Part shown: in pieces, positions 55,767-63,880 of the stretch
Numbering within the stretch: the first letter of the stretch is position 1
Layout: the number at the start of each line of letters is the position of its first letter
Origin: Acidobacteriota bacterium
Lineage (GTDB): Bacteria; Acidobacteriota; Holophagae; Holophagales; Holophagaceae
Reading direction: 5' to 3'
NCBI GenBank assembly: GCA_021794095.1
Contig: JAJYRN010000014.1
Coordinates: 22,065-86,064 of the forward strand
DNA: 64,000 nt
Position numbers and translations under genes: made by a program
The notes under the pieces: model-generated
Database searches by the model: none
What the model was told of the DNA's origin: nothing
What the model saw: only the letters and a program-made list of their open reading frames with translations

Positions 55767-58106
55767 CTATCCAATCTTGAGATGATTGAATACGGGAACT
55801 TTGGCAAAGTCTAAAATGAATGCGAGGCATGCTGCCGCCGCGAGTGTCCCTCCGACGACGGAGAGAGGCAAAGCAGTCATGGCGATGCCGCGCGAAACTA
55901 ACCCCGAAATGATGAGAATATCGAAGACAGTGGACACAACGACCCAGCGGCCTGGGCGAGAACGCCAAAGGTGTCTGCGTTCGCGAATGGAATAGAGCGT
56001 TGCCTCACTGCCAAACACAAGCGCGAGCAGTGCCAGGGTTCTCAGCGCGTCGATTCCGAGTCCCATGTGGAATTTTCCGACGGCCAGAACGGCAGTGCAA
56101 AAGAGCAGAAGACCGCTCCCCATCACGGCGCCTGCGATCGTCAATTCGCCGATTCGCCAGACGTTGGGTGTCGGGGACGGCTGCACATTGTCCGTAGTCA
56201 AAGACATCGCGAGAAAGTCGCCGGTGATCATCAGGATGACCATCAGCATTGGAGTCAGGATCGCCTGTCCGGTCATGATCAGTCCGACGGCCAGAAAGAG
56301 CGCCTGCACCATCTTCTTGATCACGGAGTTCAGCGTATAGGTGAGGATGCGCTGAAAGGTCACACGGCCTTCTTTGACCGAAGCGACAATACCGACGAGT
56401 CCGGGTTCGGTCAGCACGATGCCTGCGGCCGACTTTGCGACGTCGGTCGCCGTGGATACGGCGATTCCCATCTGCGCCTGGCGCAGAGCCGGTGCGTCGT
56501 TGGCGCCGTCACCGCACATACCGACGATGTGGTTGCTCTTCTGAAACGCCTTTACGAGGTTGTACTTCCCCTCCGGGAGGACACCTGCGAAGACTGCGAA
56601 ATCCTCAGGGCGCACAGTGTCTGGGATGGGTCCAGGGGGAGAGATCGCTCCATCAAGACCTACTGCATGAGCCACGATCGCCGCCGTTGCCGGGGCATCA
56701 CCCGTCACCATAACGGTGCGAACCCCCAGCGTGTGCAACTCCGTAATGAGTGCCGCCGAATCGGTTCGAGGGGGATCGCTGAGAGCAATGATGCCAGCAA
56801 GCTTGATGGCATCCGGCGGACCGACCGCGACAGCCAGCACCCGGAAGCCCTGGGCCTGGAGATCGCTTGCTGTCTTGGAGGCATCGGGTGATGGCGGCAT
56901 GAGGTCAATCACCGCAGCGAAGGCTCCCTTCACGGCCCGCACGGTCGCGCCACCGGTATCTATCGCAGTAGCCTCGGACATCTTGGTGGCGGAATCGAAA
57001 GGCACAAATTGACTCAGTTTTGGTAGATCGGAGGCGACAGCCTTCGCGGAGGCGGCGCGAATCGCCGTGTCCACGGGATCCTGTCCGCCTTCGGAACTGG
57101 CCAGGGCGGCAATTCCCAGCACGTGTGATTCGTCGAAGCCGGGCATGGGGTGTACGGCGGTTACCTTCAGCTCATTCTGCGTCAAAGTGCCTGTTTTATC
57201 TGCACAGAGTACATCAATGCTCGCCGCTTCATCCACGGCGGAGAGCCGCGTTGGAAGGACGCCCAGATGGGCCAGAGACCGCGCGCCGATAGCCGCCGCA
57301 AGCGTGAAGGTCGCCGGCAACGCGACCGGGATTGAGGCGAGAACTGCGGTAAGAACCAGTGGAATGATGTCGTGCACCGGCATCTTGAGATCGTAGGCAT
57401 ACCCCACGAGAATCACGATAACGACGCCATTGAATATGGCGAGGTTTCGCACGACGCGCAACACGGCTTTCTGCTGCGAACTTTCGACGTGAGCAATGCG
57501 AACCAACTCTGCGGTGCGTCCAAATTTGGTTCGCGCCCCAGTGGCCGTCACTTCCCCGACCGCTTCGCCGCGTCGCACCAATGCTCCAGCATACGTTTCA
57601 AACCCAGCGCCTGCTTCGACGGGAACGGATTCGCCGGTCAGCATGGACTGGTCAAGCAGCACCGATCCTTCGATGAGACGCATATCAGCGGCGACCACGG
57701 CTCCGAGCGATAACTTGACTACATCTCCAACCACCAATTCCGCAGCGGGTACAGTGGTCCAGACATGATCGCGCTTGACTGACGCATTCAAGGCGAGCCG
57801 CGACTTCAGGGCCGCAAGTGTCGCCTGGGCGCGACCTTCCTGAAAATAACCAAGAACGGCGTTGAACACCAGGAGCCCTGCAATGATCGCAGCCTCCAAA
57901 TACTTACCAAGCACCAATTCCAGCACAATGGATGCCTCGAGCATCCACGGAACGGGAGCCATGAACTTGGCCATCGCCCTGCGCAGCGGATGCAGAGCGG
58001 TGTCAGGCATTGCGTTGGGGCCTGACTTTTCTAACCTGAGCCGGGCTTCATTGCCTGTGAGTCCGGTCGCGGGCGTGACATCTTTCGCGGGAGCTTCTGG
58101 AGGCAT
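55767..58106 (-). CDS. Plasma-membrane proton-efflux P-type ATPase (P3A)
   Basis: LCADKTGTLTQNEL phosphorylation motif; MLTGESVPVEAG; VGMCGDGANDAPALRQAQMGIAV; about 780 aa PMA1-type layout. Confidence 0.93.
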   Translation of the reverse strand: MPPEAPAKDVTPATGLTGNEARLRLEKSGPNAMPDTALHPLRRAMAKFMAPVPWMLEASIVLELVLGKYLEAAIIAGLLVFNAVLGYFQEGRAQATLAALKSRLALNASVKRDHVWTTVPAAELVVGDVVKLSLGAVVAADMRLIEGSVLLDQSMLTGESVPVEAGAGFETYAGALVRRGEAVGEVTATGARTKFGRTAELVRIAHVESSQQKAVLRVVRNLAIFNGVVIVILVGYAYDLKMPVHDIIPLVLTAVLASIPVALPATFTLAAAIGARSLAHLGVLPTRLSAVDEAASIDVLCADKTGTLTQNELKVTAVHPMPGFDESHVLGIAALASSEGGQDPVDTAIRAASAKAVASDLPKLSQFVPFDSATKMSEATAIDTGGATVRAVKGAFAAVIDLMPPSPDASKTASDLQAQGFRVLAVAVGPPDAIKLAGIIALSDPPRTDSAALITELHTLGVRTVMVTGDAPATAAIVAHAVGLDGAISPPGPIPDTVRPEDFAVFAGVLPEGKYNLVKAFQKSNHIVGMCGDGANDAPALRQAQMGIAVSTATDVAKSAAGIVLTEPGLVGIVASVKEGRVTFQRILTYTLNSVIKKMVQALFLAVGLIMTGQAILTPMLMVILMITGDFLAMSLTTDNVQPSPTPNVWRIGELTIAGAVMGSGLLLFCTAVLAVGKFHMGLGIDALRTLALLALVFGSEATLYSIRERRHLWRSRPGRWVVVSTVFDILIISGLVSRGIAMTALPLSVVGGTLAAAACLAFILDFAKVPVFNHLKIG

Positions 58107-58140
58107 CGTATTCTCCAACAGCAGGGGGGGGCTAGAGCAA

Positions 58141-58398
58141 TCATCGCCACCAAAGCGCAATGACGACCCAGAACAGCCCAACGAGAAACATCAGCCACAC
58201 CAAGTCGCCGCCCCGTCCCCAGGACTGATGATGAGACGTTCTGGGAGAACCGATGGAACCTTTCCGGATCTCGCGACGCCGTTGGATGTACCTCGGATAA
58301 GGCGGACCCCATCCCCGGTAGCCCCACCCGTAGCCCACCGGAGCGAGGAGAAACATGAACATGAATACCATCCACAAAATCCACCATGTGCTCATCAT
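58141..58398 (-). CDS. Small Trp-rich membrane protein
   Basis: MMSTWWILWMVFMFMFLLAPVGYGWGYRGWG...DLVWLMFLVGLFWVVIALWWR: two TM segments; upstream of the P3A ATPase. Confidence 0.65.
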   Translation of the reverse strand: MMSTWWILWMVFMFMFLLAPVGYGWGYRGWGPPYPRYIQRRREIRKGSIGSPRTSHHQSWGRGGDLVWLMFLVGLFWVVIALWWR

Positions 58399-58418
58399 TC
58401 TACTTCTCCATTTATTTC

Positions 58419-58454
58419 GTGAGTTCCTGGTAAGCCAGCTTGCCAGGAACTCAC
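58419..58454. repeat. 12-bp perfect inverted repeat
   Basis: GTGAGTTCCTGG-taagccagcttg-CCAGGAACTCAC. Confidence 0.85.
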
Positions 58455-58488
58455 GTTCTATCCTTCGTCTCGGATTTCCTGATCTCTG

Positions 58489-58713
58489 CTACTTGTGCGA
58501 TCCGGCAAGGGTATGGGTTGAATGCTCATGAGCCTTTGTACTGTGTCCGTGAGCCTTTGTGCTGTGTTCAAGGGCCATCTTGGAGTGTTCATGTCCCTTG
58601 GCATCGTCCCCTGCTTCGTGGTGGACGGCGGCTAGGTGGTGATGCTTAGCGGCCTCCCCATAATGCTCAGCGGCTTTAAGATGGTCTGGCGTCGAGGGAT
58701 GTTTGATAGCCAT
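58489..58713 (-). CDS. Small His-rich repeat protein
   Basis: MAIKHPSTPDHLKAAEHYGEAAKHHHLAAVHHEAGDDAKGHEHSKMALEHSTKAHGHSTKAHEHSTHTLAGSHK; repeated HSTKAH units. Confidence 0.75.
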   Translation of the reverse strand: MAIKHPSTPDHLKAAEHYGEAAKHHHLAAVHHEAGDDAKGHEHSKMALEHSTKAHGHSTKAHEHSTHTLAGSHK

Positions 58714-59171
58714 GGCTATTCTCCTTGGTATGTGTTTGCGGATGAGAATTTTGATTGACGGCAGTTTCTCGAATGGGCGGTCCGCGTGGTTCTCCCGCGT
58801 TGATCAGGACTCGATCCGAGCTCGAGGCTGGAAACCCTTCTAGATGCCAAACGCTGATCACTCGTGACTTCATGAAGGGATCTCTCGGATCAGGGCGATC
58901 AAGAACACCATGAGCAACAAAGGCAATTAATGAACCGTACTTTAAGACTTCCAAAATCAATATTTATAGATGTATTAACTCGCGGCTTCGACCTCGGTTC
59001 AATCAAGTTGGGGCCCCCGTTCATTCAATCTGAAGGGGTGATGCAATTAAGCGGGCCCTCCCGCTGGCTTTGGCCGTCACCGGACGTCTACTTCATTTGG
59101 GAGGGGTAAGGGGCGCGGGTGGCTTCACTTTGAGGCCCGTCTTCTTTCATATTGATTGGAAACGCGCGATT

Positions 59172-59181
59172 TCAAAATGAA
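59172..59181 (+). promoter_or_regulatory. Candidate activator site upstream of csbD
   Basis: TCAAAATGAA, within TTCAAAATGAA, 39 bp upstream of a sigma54 -24 box. Confidence 0.4.
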
Positions 59182-59219
59182 TTATATTTTTAATTGCATA
59201 TTTGATTGATTTTAGATTA

Positions 59220-59235
59220 TGGCCTAAAGAATGCG
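59220..59235 (+). promoter_or_regulatory. Sigma54 promoter upstream of the CsbD-like gene
   Basis: TGGCCTAAAGAATGCG, exact GG-N10-GC. Confidence 0.7.
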
Positions 59236-59290
59236 TGACTCCATGGTGCAGCAAGCCCTCTTCCACGCTCGCCCCAAGGAGATCGCCGTT

Positions 59291-59470
59291 ATGAAATCAA
59301 GTACGAAGGACCAAGGCGCAGGGAAAATTCATGAGTTCATGGGCAAGGTTAAGAAGGCCGCTGGGGAAGTGACGGGCATCTCTCACCTCGAATCGGAAGG
59401 AACCGCTGAAATGATCAACGGCACCATTCAGAAGAAAGTCGGCGAAGTGGAAAAGGTTATGGGCAAGTAG
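59291..59470 (+). CDS. CsbD-family stress protein
   Basis: MKSSTKDQGAGKIHEFMGKVKKAAGEVTGISHLESEGTAEMINGTIQKKVGEVEKVMGK, typical CsbD composition and G-K-V-K-x-x-x-G-x-x pattern. Confidence 0.85.
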   Translation: MKSSTKDQGAGKIHEFMGKVKKAAGEVTGISHLESEGTAEMINGTIQKKVGEVEKVMGK

Positions 59471-59636
59471 GTCTCTTCGCTGACATGCAAGAAGAAGATG
59501 CAAATAGACAAGTGGCCTAGGGCCCGATCAATCAGCTTCCCTGGTTGGGAACGCCGCCTCTTTAAATGTCACCACTCACGCACGGGAAAGCCGACCCCAA
59601 GCAATCGTGGGGTAGGTTTAGAATTGAGGAGATCTC

Positions 59637-59927
59637 ATGCAGGCCGTCGTTTTCAAACATACAGAAGAAATTGAAAAGATTGAGGTCCAGGACCGGTTTG
59701 ATTTCGAGGACAGGTGCCTGGGCCATTGGGTCCATCCTCGTCCATGCAAAGGCTCCCTGGAACCCGATCCGGGCCCACGAGGAATTCGTGTCTTTCTTCA
59801 CCCGGTGAGCCACGATTTTGAGGCGTGGCCCTATTTGGAATTCGCAAAATTCGTCCAGAATGAAACCCACTTTCACGTGATGCAAGAGGGCCAGCCCACG
59901 GCGTTCACTGTGATTCTGGGTCAATGA
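59637..59927 (+). CDS. Hypothetical protein
   Basis: 97-codon ORF with upstream gaggag RBS; no recognised family. Confidence 0.6.
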   Translation: MQAVVFKHTEEIEKIEVQDRFDFEDRCLGHWVHPRPCKGSLEPDPGPRGIRVFLHPVSHDFEAWPYLEFAKFVQNETHFHVMQEGQPTAFTVILGQ

Positions 59928-60015
59928 AACCATTCGCAGATAGCGCTGGGTATGGAAACGACTGCCACTGAATCCGAAGCCAATCCCCTGGCCTCGATGC
60001 CAGAAGGAATCACCC

Positions 60016-61050
60016 ATGACAGGAAAGATGCAGGCCGCTGTTGTCGAGACGTTTGGTAGGCCTCTTGTTCTTCGAGAATGGGACATCCCATCTCCCGGGC
60101 CGGGTCAGATTTTGGTCAAAACAGAGGCCTGCGGCGTGTGCCATACCGATCTTCACGCTGCACGCGGAGACTGGCCGCTGAAGCCAACTCTTCCTTTCAT
60201 TCCTGGCCATGAAGGCATCGGATTGGTCGTCGCCATCGGATCAGGCGTAACGATCGTGAAGGAGGGCGACCGGGTTGGAGTCCCCTGGCTCTACTCGGCC
60301 TGCGGGCATTGCGAGTTTTGCCTGACGGGGTGGGAGACGGTATGTGCCAAAGCCCAGTTCGGTGGCTATTCCAAGAACGGAGCCTTTGCCGAGTACCTTC
60401 TCGCTGATCCCAATTATGTCGCCCATGTGCCTGCCGGCCTTGCAGCCAAGGATGCCGCACCGATCATCTGCGCAGGTGTCACCACCTACAAAGGGATCAA
60501 GGAAACCAATGCCAGGCCGGGCGAATGGATTGCCATTTCCGGGGCGGGTGGCCTCGGGCATCTCGCGATCCAATATGCCAAGGTGATGGGGCTACATGTT
60601 TGTGCGATTGACATTGACGATGGCAAACTCGCTCACGCCAGGTCCCTTGGGGCCGATATTGTGGTCAACGCCAAAGCAAACGATCCTGCATCAGCTGTCA
60701 TACAGGCTACCGGGGGAGGGGCTCATGGGGTTCTGATCACGGCGCCCTCACTCATCGCCTTTAAACAGGGTGTCGGCATGACCCGCAAGCACGGAACATG
60801 TGTTCTAGTCGGATTGCCCCCTGGCGAATTTCCGCTTCCCCTCTTCGAGGTGGTGGCGAATTGTTTGACCATTCGCGGTTCGTTTGTCGGTTCGCGCCAG
60901 GATATGGCTGAAGCGCTCTCCTTCGCAGCCGAAGGCAAGGTCAAGGCCGATATCGAGCTTCAAGCTCTCTCGTCGGTCAACCAGATTTTGGATCGCCTTG
61001 AGCATGGCGATGTGGCATCACGCGTGGTCCTAGACTTCGCGGGTAAGTGA
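60016..61050 (+). CDS. adhP: Zinc-dependent alcohol dehydrogenase (AdhP-like)
   Basis: EACGVCHTDLHAARGDWPLKPTLPFIPGHEGIG; CGHCEFCLTGWETVC structural zinc; GAGGLGHLAIQYAKVMG. Confidence 0.95.
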   Translation: MTGKMQAAVVETFGRPLVLREWDIPSPGPGQILVKTEACGVCHTDLHAARGDWPLKPTLPFIPGHEGIGLVVAIGSGVTIVKEGDRVGVPWLYSACGHCEFCLTGWETVCAKAQFGGYSKNGAFAEYLLADPNYVAHVPAGLAAKDAAPIICAGVTTYKGIKETNARPGEWIAISGAGGLGHLAIQYAKVMGLHVCAIDIDDGKLAHARSLGADIVVNAKANDPASAVIQATGGGAHGVLITAPSLIAFKQGVGMTRKHGTCVLVGLPPGEFPLPLFEVVANCLTIRGSFVGSRQDMAEALSFAAEGKVKADIELQALSSVNQILDRLEHGDVASRVVLDFAGK

Positions 61051-61076
61051 ACTGATTTGATACGCGCGCGATATAG

Positions 61077-62522
61077 ATGAGGCCCATGAGCGAGACGACA
61101 CCTATCAGCCATCCGATGTTCGACCTCCTGCCCAAGAGAAGTATGGAGGGCGAGTCATCGTGCCCCATTCCGCAATCCACCGACCACGGAGATCAGATCC
61201 TTTTCCCCACTGTAGATGCTGCCGTTTCTGCTGCGATTCAAGCACAAAGGGTCTTCCACGAGAATGGCCTTGAGGTTCGTCGGGCCGTCATTGAGGCGAT
61301 CCGTAAGACCTGCATCGCCAACGCCGAGCGCTGGGGCCGCATGGCGGTCGAGGAAACAGAGATGGGACGCGCCGAGGACAAGACGCTGAAGAACCTCCTC
61401 TGCGCCATTCGCACGCCAGGTGTGGAAGATCTGGAATCACGGGCCTACACCGGTGATAAAGGGTTGACTTTGGTGGAGTACGCCCCCTTCGGCGTTGTGG
61501 CCGCCGTAACCCCCTCGAACAACCCTGCCGCAACCATCATTTCCAACGCCATTGCCATTTTGTCCGCAGGCAATTCAGTGGTTTTTGCCCCGCATCCAGC
61601 CGCAACTAAAGTCTGCCAAGACGTACTGTGTGCATTGGCTTCGGCAGCCATTTCGGCTGGAGCCCCCTCAGGCATAATCACAACGGTCCTGCCGGGCTCT
61701 CGCGAGACGACCCAGGCCCTTCTGGCTCACCCTGGGACCAGCCTCAACCTGGTCACAGGAGGCCATGCCATTGTGAAAGTGGCCCTGAGCACGGGCAAGA
61801 TCTGCAAGACCATCGCGGCCGGACCGGGTAATCCGCCAGTGGTTGTGGATGAGACGGCTATCTTTCCAGCTTGCGTCGAGGACATCATTTACGGCGCGAG
61901 CTTCGACAACAACGTGTTGTGCGTCGCCGAAAAGGAAGTCATCGTGGCCGAGGCGGCGATGATTCGTTTCCTGGAAGGCCTTCGCAAGGATGCTCGGGCC
62001 TACGAACTTTCGCCCTCCGAAATGGATTCATTGGCCAAGCTCGTCATCAAAGATGGCGGCAAGGGTTGCAAAGACCCGGTCATGAATCGGGACTACGTCG
62101 GGCGCGACGCGGCAGTCCTTGCCAGAGGCATCGGTCTGGAGGTTCCTCCTGCAACGCGCCTGTTATGGGGCCAGGTATCCGAGGACCATCCCTTTGTTTG
62201 GACAGAACAGCTCATGCCAGTCCTGCCCGTCACCTCTGCAAGGGATGTGGATTCGGCCATTGAGTTGGCCGTTCAGGCTGAAGCAGGCAATCATCATTCC
62301 GCCGCGATGTACTCGACCAACATCGCAAACCTCAGCCACATGGGGCGGCGCATGCAGTGCTCAATCTATGTCAAGAACGCTCCAACCCTCTATGGCCTGG
62401 GCTTGGGTGAAGGCTATGCATCCATGTCCATCGGCACTCCGACCGGAGATGGCATCACCAAGCCTTCGCATTTCGTCAGACCCTTGCATTGTTGCCTCGT
62501 GGGCTACTTCCGGATCGCATGA
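61077..62522 (+). CDS. CoA-acylating aldehyde dehydrogenase, EutE/PduP-like
   Basis: FGVVAAVTPSNNPAATIISNAIAILSAGNSVVFAPHPAA; FDNNVLCVAEKEV catalytic Cys region; LGEGYASMSIGTPTGDGIT. Confidence 0.9.
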   Translation: MRPMSETTPISHPMFDLLPKRSMEGESSCPIPQSTDHGDQILFPTVDAAVSAAIQAQRVFHENGLEVRRAVIEAIRKTCIANAERWGRMAVEETEMGRAEDKTLKNLLCAIRTPGVEDLESRAYTGDKGLTLVEYAPFGVVAAVTPSNNPAATIISNAIAILSAGNSVVFAPHPAATKVCQDVLCALASAAISAGAPSGIITTVLPGSRETTQALLAHPGTSLNLVTGGHAIVKVALSTGKICKTIAAGPGNPPVVVDETAIFPACVEDIIYGASFDNNVLCVAEKEVIVAEAAMIRFLEGLRKDARAYELSPSEMDSLAKLVIKDGGKGCKDPVMNRDYVGRDAAVLARGIGLEVPPATRLLWGQVSEDHPFVWTEQLMPVLPVTSARDVDSAIELAVQAEAGNHHSAAMYSTNIANLSHMGRRMQCSIYVKNAPTLYGLGLGEGYASMSIGTPTGDGITKPSHFVRPLHCCLVGYFRIA

Positions 62523-62612
62523 AATGAGCCAACCAATACGCACCGTTGAAATGCTGAAGCCATTCTTCGCACTTCGGCAGGAAGCTGGCCGGAAATTGAC
62601 GAGGAGGAAGAT

Positions 62613-63584
62613 ATGAAACGGATTGCTGTGTTAACCAGCGGAGGTGACGCTCCTGGCATGAATGCCGCAATAAGGGCTGTCGTGCGGACGGGACTCGCGA
62701 AGGGCTGGGAGGTACTCGGTGGCCGTCAAGGGTATTCCGGCTTGATCTCCGGTGATTTCTTCCCCTTGGGTTCCAGGAATGTCGGCGGCATCATCCAGCG
62801 AGGCGGCACCATCCTTGGCAGTGCCCGCAGCCCCGAATTCGAGACTCACGAGGGGCGATTGAAAGCCCTGTCCCAGCTTCACCGCAATGGGATCGAAGGC
62901 TTGATCGTTATCGGCGGCAATGGATCCCAGGCCGGCGCCTACGAACTGTCCCAGTTACGTTTTCCGGTCGTTGGCATAGCCTCGACCATTGATAACGACC
63001 TCCAGGGTTCCGATATCACGATCGGAGTGGATACAGCCCTGAACATTGCCTTGGAAGCCATTGACCGGTTGAAAGTCACAGCCTCCTCCCTCCATCGTGC
63101 TTTCCTCGTCGAGGTAATGGGCCGGAAATGCGGCTATTTGGCTCTTATGGCTGCGATTGCAGGTGGCGCCGAGGCGGTGATCATTCCCGAGATCGAGACG
63201 GATCCAGAGGCTGTGGCGGCCGAATTGCGAGCCGCCTACGACCGTGGCAAGCCTCACGCAATCATGGTGGTCGCAGAAGGCTCCCAATACGATGCCGAGG
63301 GAATGGCACACTACTTCGAGGTTCACCAGAAACGGTTGGGCTTCGAATTACGGGTGACGCGATTGGGACATGTGCAGCGAGGGGGGGCACCAGGTTCGTT
63401 TGACCGTTTGCTGGGAACTCGTTTCGGTGCTGCGTCAACCGAGCAATTGGCAAGCGGGGAACATGGCGTGCTGATTGGGCTTCTCAAAGGCGTTATCGCG
63501 ACCACCCCGTTAGCTGATGTTGTCGCCAACAAAAAATCATTGGATTTGGGTCTGTTGGAATTGGCGCACCTGTTAGCTCATTAG
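62613..63584 (+). CDS. pfkA: 6-phosphofructokinase, variant GGNGS motif
   Basis: RIAVLTSGGDAPGMNAAIRAVVR; IVIGGNGSQAGAYEL; STIDNDLQGSDITIGVDTAL; VEVMGRKCGYLAL. Confidence 0.93.
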   Translation: MKRIAVLTSGGDAPGMNAAIRAVVRTGLAKGWEVLGGRQGYSGLISGDFFPLGSRNVGGIIQRGGTILGSARSPEFETHEGRLKALSQLHRNGIEGLIVIGGNGSQAGAYELSQLRFPVVGIASTIDNDLQGSDITIGVDTALNIALEAIDRLKVTASSLHRAFLVEVMGRKCGYLALMAAIAGGAEAVIIPEIETDPEAVAAELRAAYDRGKPHAIMVVAEGSQYDAEGMAHYFEVHQKRLGFELRVTRLGHVQRGGAPGSFDRLLGTRFGAASTEQLASGEHGVLIGLLKGVIATTPLADVVANKKSLDLGLLELAHLLAH

Positions 63585-63764
63585 CATGCATGTCATTGAT
63601 GAACGGTTTGGATCCACTCCAAACGAAGGAGAAGGTCTGACGTAAGGGCCTTTTGCATGAACACCTGATGAATTTGACATGGTTTGTCGACTTCATGAGG
63701 ACAACCTTGGGCCTGCTCAGGCCGACCTGCATCGGCCGGGGATCCCAGCCCAGTACCACAGGCG

Positions 63765-63880
63765 CTAGGCCAAGCAGAGGATGCGATCCCCATCGGCCAC
63801 ACAGACCCCCCATTCCACCGGAAAGACCAAACGTCCGTCGCGGGTTCCGAGCAGGGCACCCACGATATATCGCAAGTTGT
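63765..63880 (-). pseudogene. C-terminal remnant of an ORF interrupted at its upstream side
   Basis: Reverse frame reads NLRYIVGALLGTRDGRLVFPVEWGVCVADGDRILCLA*; reading frame breaks into IS-like sequence at about 63880. Confidence 0.45.

Noticed and set aside
58117-58160. Minus-strand TGGTGGCGATGATTGCT upstream of the P3A ATPase as a sigma54 promoter
   Set aside because: Spacing between GG and GC is 11, not 10, and it overlaps the end of the small membrane ORF.
58676-58960. 94-aa minus-strand ORF upstream of the His-rich gene
   Set aside because: Overlaps the His-rich gene start in another frame; no RBS or homology evident. The region may be leader DNA.
59513-59530. TGGCCTAGGGCCCGATC as a fifth sigma54 promoter
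   Set aside because: Matches the -24 half but has no GC at the -12 position.
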